From Oegoconia quadripuncta (taxonomy: Eukaryota; Arthropoda; Insecta; Lepidoptera; Autostichidae), in NCBI GenBank assembly GCA_949316235.1, contig OX438751.1, positions 18,166,801 to 18,230,800 of the forward strand: a stretch of 64,000 nt of DNA, written 5' to 3'. Position numbers and translations under genes: made by a program. The stretch's first letter is position 1. Every line of letters begins with the position of its first letter. This document shows, piece by piece, positions 43,284 through 55,070 of this stretch. The notes beneath the pieces were generated by a model that was not told the origin of the DNA, did no database searches, and saw only the letters and a program-made list of their open reading frames with translations.

Positions 43284-43566
43284 TGACTGTTTGGTGTAGT
43301 GGTTAGCAACTCTGACCACTATACCAAAGGGTTGCGGGTTCGAATCCCGCTAGGGGCATATGTTTGTGTGAGGAATACGCACATGTGTACCCGAGTTATG
43401 GATGGTTTTCATTTGTAATAAGTATTTATTTACAAAAAAAATGTATTTATGTAGTATATCAACCATCTAGTATCCACAACACAAGCCTACAGTTGCTTAC
43501 TGTGGAACTAGATGGCGCTGTGTGTACGTGTTAAGGATATTTATTATTTATTATTATTATTATTAC
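43284..43566 (+). mobile_element. SINE-A copy with (ATT)n tail
   Basis: The head GACTGTTTGGTGTAGTGGTT, B box GGTTGCGGGTTCGAATCCCG, end CTAGATGGCGCTGTGTGTAC and tail GGATATTTATTATTTATT. Together with 8461 and 10267 it is one of three near full-length copies in the window. Confidence 0.8.
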
Positions 43567-44519
43567 TGTACCTATCCACCGCATCCAGTTTCCACAATAT
43601 TGACGTTCGAGAATGAAACACCTCTCACTGATAATAACATGAACATTACATAGTCCATCCATAACAAAAGTTCGAGGCGAGGCAACTTCTGCAAAATGAC
43701 AGTTCGAGGCAACAAATTCGATATCTACATTCAAATAATGTAGTTAATACATTATGTTCACGAATAGTTGTAAACCAGCATGGTTGCCAGGGGATCTCTT
43801 GCGTCAAGAGTGCTGGCCGCGCAAATCGCCACGGTGCAATTAATCAATTAATTAGGCGCGTCCTCGCCACCGCAGTGTAAAAGATAAGTACATATAAATT
43901 TTCTGTGACATTTATAAAGAGATCTTAAATCAAAAACCATAATTTTAGTACAAACTATTGTATGATGGATATGAGAATAAACTATAAATTGACAAGTATT
44001 ACTAAGAGACAGTTACTATAGTATAGTGGTAAGATCCTAGACGAAGAAGGCGCACATAAATGATTACACCGTACATAATTAATTACACAAAAAGGCGGCC
44101 TTATCGCACTGCTAGCGATACTGCATCTTTCTACCAAACATCATATTCATAAGACTGCATTTAATATAAACTTTAGTTTAAAAGAACTAAACATAAAACA
44201 CTTTAACCCAGCTCCATTGTCAGCTGTTGGATATAACATGTAACCAAAGAAAAATTTAAATGGGTCAATGAGCCCAAACTCTAGGGGTCCACTAGCAGCC
44301 ATTGAAGAGTTCTATTACTTAAAGGGTTACATTAAAGTGGCTTCCTATCAGACTACGACGTAATTCGCATATGCCCACTCTTCTTTATAATGTACTTTAC
44401 AGTCAGATTTCCCCCCTTACCTTAAAAATATCTTTACATATTTAAGATCTGATCACGATGTGACCCTTAGGTCTAAAACAATCAATTTGCTTAAGACCAT
44501 CAGCTGCCGTACAAATTAT
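43567..44519. other. Intergenic DNA with LINE fragments
   Basis: No supported gene. 44090-44150 (GGCGGCCTTATCGCACTGCT) is a minus-strand piece of the LINE family whose end is at 44870-44960. Confidence 0.4.
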
Positions 44520-44960
44520 TAATCGGGATCCTTTGGAATTAAGGCTGGTCGTTGTGGAATGCACTACCACAAAATATTCGTCACGCAGAATCGCTTGCAA
44601 TGTTTAAACCGCGTCTAAAAATATTATTTATTTCTTTAATGAATTGTATGTACTGTTTATGTGTATTTTATTAATGTACTCATTTATATGGTTTTATTGT
44701 TTTTATTTTAGTGTTTATCTTTATATGTATGTATGTACAACCTATGTATTTTCTAAGTATCGTCTATGTACCTGCTGATATTTAAAGTTATTCACTTTTT
44801 ACTTTGCACTATCCAACTACTTATTAAAAAGCTACTTTAACTGAGGTTGTCTGGAAGAATTCGCTACCAGCGTTAAGACCGCCTTTTTTCACTTTATCAT
44901 TTATGTAAAGGTTAAATGTTCTTTGTATTTTATATTGTTTGCAATAAAGAATTTAATTTA
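44520..44960 (+). pseudogene. LINE 3' end with RT C-terminus remnant
   Basis: GTTGTGGAATGCACTACCAC then AAAATATTCG reads as the WNALPQNIR block that ends many insect LINE reverse transcriptases, followed by SLAMFKPRLKILF in frame. The end has AAGACCGCC, GTCTGGAAG and GCAATAAAGAATTTAATTTA. Strongly 5' truncated. Confidence 0.6.
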
Positions 44961-45422
44961 ACAATAATTATCTCCTGCCTCCATCAACGGTTACGACTTC
45001 TAAAAGTAGGTGAAAATCGGTTTGTTAGTTTACTACAGGCAACATACAAGTGAAGGTGAAGTACAAGCATTCTAAAAATACTAATATTTATTACTTACCA
45101 CTATATCAATTAGAAGAATAGTTTAAGTAGGTACTTAAAAATCGAAGAACCCGACAGCATATTTCGTATTTTGCGAGCGTCATGTTAGATTTTTTCCCTA
45201 AAATATATAAGTATATGACCCTCTGGGGATCAAGACGAATCGAACGATACCTTGCATTGAGGTGACCTAGAAATTTACATATATACATACTACATTTGAA
45301 AAACCTTACCCCCTTCCTGGGACAGTCGGGTGAAAAGCGTAGATTAATGACACAATACATACCTATAATTAAGTTCGTTACCTACATGCTAATAATAATA
45401 ATTACTAGACAATTTTTAACAT

Positions 45423-45568
45423 CAGGATCCCGATTGTCGACCACTCGCCATTTTATTGTTAATGGTTTTAGGTTTGTCACTTTAGCACTTGCATATAATT
45501 GTGATAGAGATAGACATGCCAATGTCTCTCGACAGTGGAATGTCGCGTGCGCGAGAATCAAGGTCCTG
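45423..45568. mobile_element. MITE-D copy 2
   Basis: The ends CAGGATCCCGATTGTCGACC and (right) GCGCGAGAATCAAGGTCCTG are imperfect inverted copies. The interior AGATAGACATGCCAATGTCT is shared with 50593-50738. Confidence 0.55.
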
Positions 45569-45569
45569 C

Positions 45570-47129
45570 AACCATATCTGAGAATAGCAGAATATAGCTC
45601 ATTATTGCAGCCTTATCGCATGCATGATACGGTAAAAATCCTTAAAAAAGAGAATATTAGAATATAATATAATGATAATTGATATTTTTATTTTTATTTT
45701 ATTTTATTGGTAATACAGAATCAACAGCATCATTATAAAAATATTACACAAAAATTACAAGCCAAAGTCATGCCAATTACAGATTCTCATTTTTCATTTC
45801 ATTTCATTGGAAAGTCAGTATTAAATAATAATCATTATACAATCTAGAGGTAAAAAATTAATATTGAGATAAACTAAGCAATAATGAATAATGATATAAT
45901 AACTTTTTTCTATAAATAAATTCAGGCACGGAATTATCGAGGTATTTCGGTCGTGGGGTCTGCACCCTCTAGTGGGAAGTTTATTCGCTGATTTGAAATA
46001 GTTATATTTTCTGTTTGTCTGTAAGTTCTACATCAATAATTACGATGAGAATAAAAAAGGCGTAGAACTTCACTGACTAAATTAGATCAATGTAATTTCT
46101 ATTAAGGGTCGACTAACAAACACCTCACCTAAATCAATTACAAAACAACAAACGAATAACACAAACAACAGACTAAATTAGACCTTGTCCAGAAAGGGCG
46201 AATTCGCCGCTAAGAGTTTCGCGCGTATGCTCGCGTACGTTGCGCCCAGAAGGAGCGTGCGACGCTCGGACAATTTGGGAACGTATTCAGTCAGAATATT
46301 CCCTTTATACAAGGTTATTTATTGTATACCTGAATCTTGAAATTAGTTTAGTCAGAAGCACATGATAGAAACGATTCCGGTTATAAAAATATGGGGTTAT
46401 ATTTTTTCCTCAATTATTCATCTAATTAAGGAATGATGAACTCCTTTATTTCCTTTATTTTAATTTTTCTAACCATATTGATTGACTTAAAAGGAAGTGA
46501 AATTAAATAACTTATTTGCTTTATTTTTAGTAAATATGTAGGAATTAGCTGACAATGCACAATTTTTGACATTGTCAAAATAACTGCTTTGTGTATTCTA
46601 GCATTTTTAGTTACCAAGAAACTCAATTTTGTAGTCTGTGAAAATTTACCTTGATTCAAAGCCATGCGGTTGAAAGTCGAAAGGATGCGATTAGATAGAA
46701 TGGAAAACAAAATTATTGCATGTCCAACACGCAGTTGACCATACCATATATCACATATCAGTATTTACAGCAATACGAGTAGGTACATACGGAGAGTACC
46801 TATAATACACGCAGAAGGCTCCAGTATGGCTGGCTGTCGCTCTGAGTCAGCGATTGCTCCTAGTCCAACTTCGTCCGTGTCCCATTGACCTATATTCCCG
46901 CCCTTGAACCCCTTGCACCCCCCAACACCCGCACGAACCCGTGACGTCATTAATGCCCTTCGCATTTATTGTCTCTCCAAATTCATTGTTTTGAGTCGAG
47001 AAATGTTGGTTGGCTTGCTGGACAGTTTTGATTTGGTGATCCTCAAACCAGTTTGTTTTGTAATAGGAATGTAGTAAGCAGTGTTGCAATCTTTGTTTAA
47101 GATATAGATGAACCAAGTTTAAAATCTTA
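45570..47129. other. Intergenic DNA, nothing identified
   Basis: AT-rich. A CG-rich patch at 46205-46270 (GTTTCGCGCGTATGCTCGCG) stands out. No supported exon; the small frames show no family signature. Confidence 0.35.
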
Positions 47130-47290
47130 TCTTATTTAGAATCTTATCTAAATCTGCCGCCAAACAGCAATGTTAATAGCATTGTTGTGTTCCGGTTGTC
47201 AGAGATAAGATAGCCAGTGCCCCAAATATTTGGGTTTAACATCAGGTGTGATTGAGGTCAAGTGCTAGCCCGATGTGCATAAAAAAAAGT
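47130..47290 (+). mobile_element. SINE-B copy, head missing
   Basis: ATCTTATCTAAATCTGCCGC, GCATTGTTGTGTTCCGGTTG, AGATAAGATAGCCAG and the tail AACATCAGGTGTGATTGAGG then TCAAGTGCTAGC, ending in A residues. Confidence 0.7.
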
Positions 47291-48205
47291 CTTTCCAATC
47301 AATAGTTAATTTATTTATGATGTATTAATTTACACAACCATTCATTAATCCATTTCGTCGATTTTGTGTTTGTACTTGTATTGTTTATCCAAAAAGTATA
47401 GCGTTTCAATCTCACACAACTAAATATTTATTTACAATCAATACAACACAAGTACCTACACAAAGAATTTTGTACATATTTATAAAAACGAAATGTTCCA
47501 TATTTCTGAGGGCACGTTAAATAGTCGCTGCCGGTTGTTTTCCATTAAGGTAAATATTGGGTCTTTACCTATGAAATTGGAGTTTTTTTCTTCGTTAATC
47601 ATATGTACCAATTCCTGCGATTTTCAAAGCTATATCCAAATTTGTTTTTTATTTGGAAAATAGAATATTATTTCAAGGTTTCACATGAAATAATTTTTTA
47701 ATTTCTGGGCTAAATAACATAATTAATGCGGCCTATACTTAACTTAATGTTATCCTATAATACACTAATACACACAAAGTTTAGCTAAATTTGGATTTCC
47801 GTTCCCAAAAAAAAAATCAAAAATGTTTGTATGGAGAAAACAGTCTTAATGAAATTCTTCATACAAAACGCCAATTTCATAGGTAAGGACCTAATATATG
47901 GCATACGGCCTATACTTACCCTCTCTTAGTCTGTGGCTGTCCACGAACAGTGGGAACCGAAGACTTTTCAGTTTTCACTGGGAACATTATAAGCGAGCAT
48001 TAAAAAGAAGCAAGCGAGCCTTAGCGAGCAAGTTTTTGTGTAGGTCTATATATAAGAGCGTAATCTATTCCGACGTTAACGCTATGACGATAGAGGAAAT
48101 GCCAAACCCATTCATGTCTGTGTTTCTTGCGGGAATGATAACGCTGTCGCTGTCGGAAGCAGCAGAGGCAGCGTTTAGTTTCTTATACAGGTTGAAATTT
48201 AATTC
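47291..48205. other. Intergenic DNA with repeat remnants
   Basis: A CATATTTCTGAGGGCACGTT fragment at 47499 belongs to the repeat seen at 17380 and 27019. A 111-codon frame at 47898-48233 shows no recognisable domain and runs into the hairpin at 48208, so I do not call it a gene. Confidence 0.35.
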
Positions 48206-48590
48206 ATGGAATTCCTGTTTACTCCACTCCTGATCGTAATCAGGAGTGGAGTAAACAGGAATGTTCGTAAACAACTTTCTACTAGGAACCAGCAGAATTC
48301 GATCAAAAAATTTTCAATTACCCACACAAAGTAAACCATTCTGAAGCCTTTAGTATGGAAGTCCAACAATTTTCGGCTGAATTCGGCTATAATTCCTAGT
48401 GGAAAGTTGTTCGTAATCAAGAGTGGAGTCACCAGCCGAAAATTGTTCGACTACCATACTAAAGTTGGTTTACTTTGTGTGGGTAGTCGAAAATATTTTT
48501 TGTTCGAATTCGACTATGTTCGAAAAGTTGGTCGAAATTAAGAGTGGCGTCACCAGTTAATGGGAATTATACGAATTCAAATTCACCCTG
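48206..48590. repeat. Foldback-type repeat, family C copy 2
   Basis: At the left is a 24-bp perfect stem (ATTCCTGTTTACTCCACTCC then TGAT) with a 4-base loop, followed by two further nested inverted pairs. Arms near 48310-48375 and 48430-48500 share TTACCCACACAAAGTAAACC or its complement. It ends TTCACCCTG at 48590, like the copy at 10811-11061. Confidence 0.7.
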
Positions 48591-50592
48591 GTTATAGGAG
48601 GATTTATGCCGAAACGGTCATGGTTGACACGTTTGTATCTAAGCGTTAATTCTATCGATGTTCTCACTGAGATTATGCTTTTGTGAGCGAGCATTAATAA
48701 CGAGCAACGAGCCATCGTAAGCGAGCCGTGGCTTTCGTTTGCGAACAACTTTTTAAGAGACTATTATACGGCTCGTATTGCATCTCATCTCCAATATAAA
48801 TGAGAGTTTAACTCGGAAAGCTTAGAGTGTAGACAAATTAATGCCAGAGGATAGAGGCCTTGGTGTCACCGACTTTGCCGTAGTATTCTATAGTTATATA
48901 TATCAAACTGCCGTTAGATAAGGTTTGCAGTTCACTCGATTCTATTGCAGTTGGTACATGGCTGATAGGTGGACGGATGGTAGATAGATTAAAGGAGTTT
49001 CGAGAATATTCTGTTGATACAAGCTAAAAATAGAAAAATCTACACCAAAAAGGCTGTCTTCTTCATTACTGCTCAACTGGTCTCCAGAATATTGTTACGC
49101 TTACGGTATGCATTACTCTGAAAATTTCATTTCAACAATTCTTTGTAAAAGTGTATATAGAGTGCGGCTGTTGCAACACGGCCTCTATCTACTGTGGAAT
49201 CCGCACATAATGTCACCATTTTATTTACCATATTATCTGTAATTCAAAATGACAGAATCGTATTTATTTATTAATGTGCAATTAAGAATACCTTTTTTGT
49301 TTGTTTATCACTCGGATTGTGTAATGCAATAAATTATTTTTCTAGATATTAAGTACTTACCTATGACAACTGATAGCACTGTTCTCTAAAAATAGTTAAT
49401 CCCCATACCGAAAAATGCAGCTGATTAAGAAATATTACCTACCAAAAATTTGTTTTTTGAGTAGTTTTTTAGTTTTCTTACAAATGCACCTATATAGTAT
49501 GTACTTCCCATTCTAATATTGATTCAAGTGTAACGATGACCGTTATTAGTGACATGATTGATTCTATGTAAATAATAAAAAAAATATATAATTATTTAAA
49601 TGGCTTTAGGAAGTTTTAAAAGTTCCCTGAAATCCTAAAGATATTGTAACGATTGAAATCCACAGATGATATATCTATTAATAGAAGCCGGCATAATCAA
49701 AATAACAGATAAAATCTATATCTACCTTCTCGTGGCGGTGGTTTAACTGGTGGACCAATTTTACATTTACTCGTAGTTATCTGTCGGCCGTTCTAGTTTT
49801 CCGGCTCAGTGAGTCGCTCGCTGGATGGGCAGCGTACAGCGCATAAGCCCACGTTGATTATGCCTTAAAGTGAATTTATAATAAAATAGCTTCTGAACGC
49901 GAGCCCGCCCGCGTCGAATGTTAATTTCGCAGGATTAATAAAAAATAGCCAGATTCATTTCATTACACGACCTTCAACTAAAAATCTAGACATTTAGGAC
50001 GAACAAATAAACAAACTCACTTTCGCAGTTAGTGTAGTTAGAAACTATTGCAGTACATTTTTAGTAAATTTGCATTGATTTTTGGGTGTTGCGGGTGGTA
50101 AATCTATTACAATATTACAAAACCCTACCATACCTATTTGAACATGCCTTTTTGTGCGATGAATGATGTACGCTGTAATAATTTATGTAGTTTTTGTTAA
50201 TTGTGTAATAAAGAGTATTTATTCACATTACTGACTAAAAGAAATTGAATGCACAACTGACTCATAATTTTATTCTTCCCATATATTCGAGAAACGATGA
50301 TTGGTTCTTCTATAAGTGCGTTCAAAGTAGGTATTTTTAACCCCCGACGAAAAATAACGGGTGTTATGTGTGTTGACGGCGTTGAATCAGTGTGTGAGTG
50401 TGTGTGTCCAGTCTTTGTCCGAACGTTTTTTTATATTAAAGATTAAAGATAAATTAATTAATTAATATAATTTATATAACGATATCTTGGTCATGTTTCT
50501 ATGGTGGTCATCTAGACGAGAGAATATCATTTTCTGAAACATGCTTGAGCATTATTTTGACAACCTTACAGATAAATCGAAAATGCTGTACT
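48591..50592. other. Intergenic DNA, nothing identified
   Basis: AT-rich. A LINE-end motif TGTGTAATAAAGAGTATTTA at 50202 (also at 19041) and a CCCCCGACGAAAAATAACGG repeat fragment at 50341. No supported exon. Confidence 0.4.
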
Positions 50593-50738
50593 GGACCCCT
50601 ATTCTCACATACTCGAGATTTCAATGTCGAACGACATCAATAGGTTTGTCACTTTTACACACGTATATAAGTGTGAAAGAGATAGACATGCCAATGTCTA
50701 TCGATAGACAAATGTCGAGTGTGCGAGAATAGGGGTCC
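50593..50738. mobile_element. MITE-D copy 1
   Basis: The ends GGACCCCTATTCTCACATAC and (right) GTGTGCGAGAATAGGGGTCC are inverted copies of about 30 bases. The interior GAGATAGACATGCCAATGTC matches 45423-45568. It directly abuts the larger element at 50740. Confidence 0.7.
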
Positions 50739-50739
50739 T

Positions 50740-51663
50740 GGGAGCCAATTCTCGCGCCTTTGATATTATATCCAACTCGATATTTATCGAAAAAACATGG
50801 CGGATATCAACTAATCTCGATGTTCGGTATTCTCGTGATATCAAATGTGATATTTATCCAGCGTTAGCACTCGATACGCAACGAGTGGTCAAGCGTAGCC
50901 GATACCACATATCGTGTGTGATATTGCTCAACTGTCAAAGCAATTCTTCGCCATTCAGTCCAATCTTTTTTGGCACCGGGTATCGAATTTAATTCTAAGG
51001 CAAGAGCTGCCCATCTTGCCTCTGCTACTTTCTTCGTGAAAGTAGCAGAAAATTTGCCACCACGCAGTTCATCATCAGCCTGTAACAGTTGGATGAGCCG
51101 CGTCTTTTGGGGATTTGTTGGATATCCCTTCCTCTTCTTCGGCGCGGGTTCTATAATTTTAAGGTGTAAATGAGTAATAAATCAGTAAATAAACTAAAAA
51201 CTTCTGTCTGAGATGAGATAAAAACTTTACAATGACCACAGATTATAGCTTGAACAATGACAATATTGACAATTTGACAAGTTTGCTTGCGTTCCGTTCG
51301 TTCCACGAACGCTGAAACAATTTCTATTTATTTGCATTACAGGCTCATTTTAGTTAAAATAAAGTATTACTTACAAGTATTTTACATAAATCAACTGTTT
51401 AAGCAATGTTTGTGTATTAAATATAATAAAATAAGTAAAAGTATATTCATCGATTACAATGTAAGTTATAATCGAGAAAATGGAACGTGTTTGTAGTTGG
51501 AGAAGCGCATGCCATCTATATCGTATCGAGTTTTATATGGAATAAACCCGAGAATACAATTTTTTCTACGATTGGAGATTTTCGTGATATTTTCGTTCGA
51601 TAAAAGACGATAGATATAATGTCAAATTGGATAGTAAATCACATGAACCGAGAATTGGCTCCC
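50740..51663. mobile_element. Inverted-repeat element carrying a Myb/SANT-like gene fragment
   Basis: GGGAGCCAATTCTCG at 50740-50754 is matched by CGAGAATTGGCTCCC at 51649-51663. The 924-bp body contains a minus-strand protein fragment (50864-51150). Myb/SANT-like genes often travel with PIF/Harbinger transposons, but no transposase and no clear 3-bp duplication are seen, so the class is open. Confidence 0.65.
50864..51150 (-). pseudogene. Myb/SANT-like DNA-binding domain fragment
   Basis: Read on the minus strand it gives PKKRKGYPTNPQKTRLIQLL, then ADDELRGGKFSATFTKKVAE, then ARWAALALELNSIPGAKKDW and TEWRR before a stop at 50864-50866. The spaced tryptophans (ARWAAL, KDWTEWRR), a basic start and the GGKFSATFT block fit the insect Myb/SANT-like (zeste/MSANTD-type) domain. 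No ATG opens the frame; it could begin after a possible acceptor (TTATAG) at 51151. About 95 codons, with the C-terminal part of a normal protein missing. It is either one exon of a transposon gene or a dead copy. Confidence 0.65.
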
Positions 51664-52990
51664 TGGTCTAATACATGCGAGCAGCGGACGGCAATGTTGT
51701 ATATATATCTGCTGTGTAATTTAAAAAAGGAACTATTCTTTCTACTCCGAACGTGGCAACCACGGAGGTAAATTATCGAAGGTTTTATTTAAAATTCCAA
51801 CTGGCTTGCAAGTAGAAAGCTGTTTGATAAAAAACAAATGTATATTTTGGCGCATGAAAAATTATTGTTGATCGTCATTGATTTTATTTGAAATTTAAGA
51901 ATTGTGTTAATAATTTAACAAAATGAGTTCAAGTATTACCTTAAATTCAAGAGGCGGCAAGAGCCGTAATAGAAACCTTGTTGCCGCCAAAAATCAGTTC
52001 TACATAGGTACTAACTAACTTAGTTTGTTTTCACGCATTATTTGAGTACTGTACAAGACTTGGCCGCAAACTGAGCTTCGCCTCGGACTACATAATAAAA
52101 AAGTTCATCAACGCTTCTTTTCCTACTATTGTTTCCTCGGGGGTTTTCTAAATTTTCAATTTATAGTAATCCCCAACAGATTTTCATAGAGGGCAGTAAT
52201 AGGTTTTGAATTTAGAACATGAATATTGTTCCGTAGTGGAACCAAAGAGTTCGAACGAAAATATTGTATGAAAAAAGTTACTGGCCAAACATACTATCTT
52301 TTTTGTTTCGTTTTAATTCACTCCTCTCGGACAAGGCAAAAAAAACTACAGCCCATGTCTTATTTCTTCAGTTTAGTGAAGTCAGCCTCAATCAAAACAA
52401 GTGATTCGTCTTATACTTGGCATACACAGAGTCTAGTCACGGTCAACTCATTCTTCAGTTAAGTAGCAGAATGCTTTACGAAAGATTTTGGCGGCTTCTT
52501 GTGGGTACTCGATAGCTTTGTTACGCACTTTAATTTATACTTCTCTTCAGTTGTACACCATCACTGACTTTTGTCGTTCAATATTCTGCCGTTATTAAGC
52601 TTCAAAATTCAGAATGCAGTAATTTCAAGAAATGAAAACAAGAATGCAACATCTCCCGCTGAGTTCCGGCCAAAAAGCCCCGCGCGCCGCCGCGGACTGT
52701 ATTTAATAAAAAAAATACTAAAGAAAAGCGCGCGAACTACGTAAATCGAATTGTTAATATCACACAGTGCAATTTATTTTCGAAAAATGAGTTCATCAAG
52801 TAGTCAATGGTATAACTTATTTATTTAACACCTGAAAGTATTAAAGTAAAAGCAAAAAATATTATACAGAGTCTTACTTACTTTAGCAAGTTATGTATTT
52901 ATCCCGGGACAAATATATGAAACAATTTCATCTTGTGGAAAAATGCAAACGGTATTTTCGAAACCTGTATTTTTGGAATATTTTTAAGAA
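51664..52990. other. Intergenic DNA, nothing identified
   Basis: No supported exon. A small GC-rich patch at 52676-52700 (GCCCCGCGCGCCGCCGCGGA) is unexplained. Confidence 0.35.
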
Positions 52991-55070
52991 TTTTTTTTTT
53001 TTTTTTTATATGAGAGGGCAGCAAACGAGCATGCGGGTCACCTGATGGAAAGCAATCACCGCCGCCCATGGAGACCCGCAACACCAAAAGGGTCACAGAT
53101 GCGTTGCCGGCCTTTGAGGAAGGTGTAGGCTCGTTGCTTGAAGGTTCCAATGTCGTACTCGTTCGGGAATACCGCTGCCGGAAGTCCGTTCCACAGGGTG
53201 GTCGTACGTGGTAAGAAGTTTCTTGAGAAACGTACAGTGGTAGACTTCCACTAGGTGATGCGGATGGAAATTTAATTTTCGACGAGAAGTGTATCGGTTA
53301 AATTGAGCAGCGGGTATTAGCTCGAACAGTTCTTCAGAACACTCCCCGTGAAATATGCGATAGAGAATGCAGAGGGACGCGACGTCTCTTCGCAACGCCA
53401 GGGGATCCAGTCGGTCAGTGAGACTCTCTTGGCAACAATTCGGACTGCGCGACGTTGAACGCGGTCAAAAGGAAGAAGCTGGTACTGAGGTGCCCCAGCC
53501 CATAGGTGCGAACAATACTCCACGTGCGGCCGAACTTGCGCCTTATAAAGTTGGAGGCGGTGAGCCGGCGTGAAGTAACGAGCCGCTCTACTGAGGACAC
53601 CTAACTTTTTGGAGGCCAACTTGGCCTTATCCTCAAGATGACCGCGGAATTGAACGCTACTAGAGATGTTCACTCCGAGAATCCCAATACTCAACTTAAC
53701 GTCAAGGGGAGTGCTCTGAAATTGAAGAGACAGGGGAAATGGACTCTTCTTTGCGGTGAATGCGCAAACTTGTGTCTTTTTAGGATTAAACTTAACTAGA
53801 TTAAGAATGCCCCAATTAGAGACTTGGTCTAGTGAGGTGTCGATTTCAGACACAAGCTTGTCCCGACACTCATCAACGTGCGCCCGAGAAAGATTAGCAC
53901 GGCCGGCATATAAGGCATCACCCGTACTGTCATCCGCATAACAATGGAAGTCACTGGTTTGTAACATATCATTGATATGCAGAAGAAACAGGGTGGGGGA
54001 TAGTACGCAGCCTTGCGGGACTCCAGCGTTCACGGGTTTTAAATCAGAGCAAGAACCGTCGACAACGACTTTAATGCTACGATCCGTGAGAAAGCTGGCA
54101 ACCCATTTGCAAAAATTATCGGGCAGCCCAAAGGAAAGAAGCTTCGAGAGAAGCGCTTTGTGCCACACCCGATCAAAGGCTTTCGCTATGTCCAAACTGA
54201 CAGCCAACGCCTCGCCCTTGCTCTCTACCGCCTCCGCCCATCTATGCGTCAAGTAGACAAGAAGATCACCAGCCGATCGACCCCTACGGAATCCGTACTG
54301 ACGATCATTGAGCAGCTGGTGCTCATCCAAGTACTGCAAGAGCTGGCGGTTTATAATGCTTTCCATTATTTTGGAGAGCAGGGACGTAATGGCTATAGGT
54401 CTGTAGTTTCCTGGATCTGAGCTGTCGCCTTTTTTAGGGATCGGGTGCACTAAGGCCGTCTTCCAGGAATTTGGTACTACGCCTGTGGAGTACGAGTGTC
54501 GAAATAAACGCGCCAATACCGGAGCCAACTCTGGAGCACAATTTTTCAGCACAATGGGAGGGATACCGTCAGGCCCACAAGACTTATGAATGTCAAGGGA
54601 GAAAAGTGCTTTACGCACAGATTTTTGAGTGAACTGGACTTCCAGCATAAAACTTCCACATTGTGGAATGGTTGGAGGTGGCTTCTCCCCATCATCCAAA
54701 GTCGAGTTGGATGCAAAAAGAGATCCCAAAAGCTCAGCTTTCTCCTTTGCGTCATGGGCCAGTACGTCACCCTCCCTGCGCAGTGGTGGAAAAGAAGGCA
54801 CACAGAAATTCCCCTGGACAGCTTTGGCAAGAGACCAAAATGCACGTGTCCCCGAAGGTAGACGGGCCAGCCTTTCACCAATTCTGCCGATATGCTCTGA
54901 CTTAGCTTTGGCCACAACTCTTTTGAGGGATCTGGAGGCAAAGTTATACTCTTTTTTGAGTTTTTTCGCTTTAGGATCTTTAGCTGCCATTGCAATGGCC
55001 CACGCCCGGAATTACTCCTGCTTTGCTAAATTAAGCAGTTTTCTATTCTTTGGAGAGTTTGGAGTATGAA
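52991..55070 (-). mobile_element. Jockey-type non-LTR retrotransposon, 5' truncated and decayed
   Basis: On the minus strand it carries the reverse transcriptase and the 3' end, finishing in a 17-base poly-A (T run at 52991-53007). The endonuclease domain and ORF1 are missing, so the copy is 5' truncated near 55070. No convincing target duplication was found. A different LINE stub with (GATAA)n lies next to the 5' end at 55093-55130. Confidence 0.88.
53010..55040 (-). pseudogene. Jockey-type reverse transcriptase, broken by frameshifts
   Basis: The main open part is 53317-54990 (557 codons). It has SCGPDGIPPIVLKN, NYRPIAITSLLSKIMESIIN, YGFRRGRSAGDLL, SLDIAKAFDRVWH, GVPQGCVLSPTLFLLHINDM and the catalytic YADD at about residue 351. 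The frame is lost near 53390 (after SLTD), continues in the next frame through DVASLCILYRIFHGECSEEL, and shifts again near 53215 before the final [17 protein letters not shown] block. An in-frame TAA stands just before the first ATG, in what should be coding sequence (QE-stop-FRAWAIA). Not functional. Confidence 0.85.

Noticed and set aside
47898..48233. 111-codon frame on the + strand
   Set aside because: No domain recognised and its end runs into a perfect hairpin of a repeat.
53317..54990. Jockey RT frame as a functional gene
   Set aside because: Frameshifts at the 3' side, an in-frame stop upstream and loss of the endonuclease show a pseudogene.
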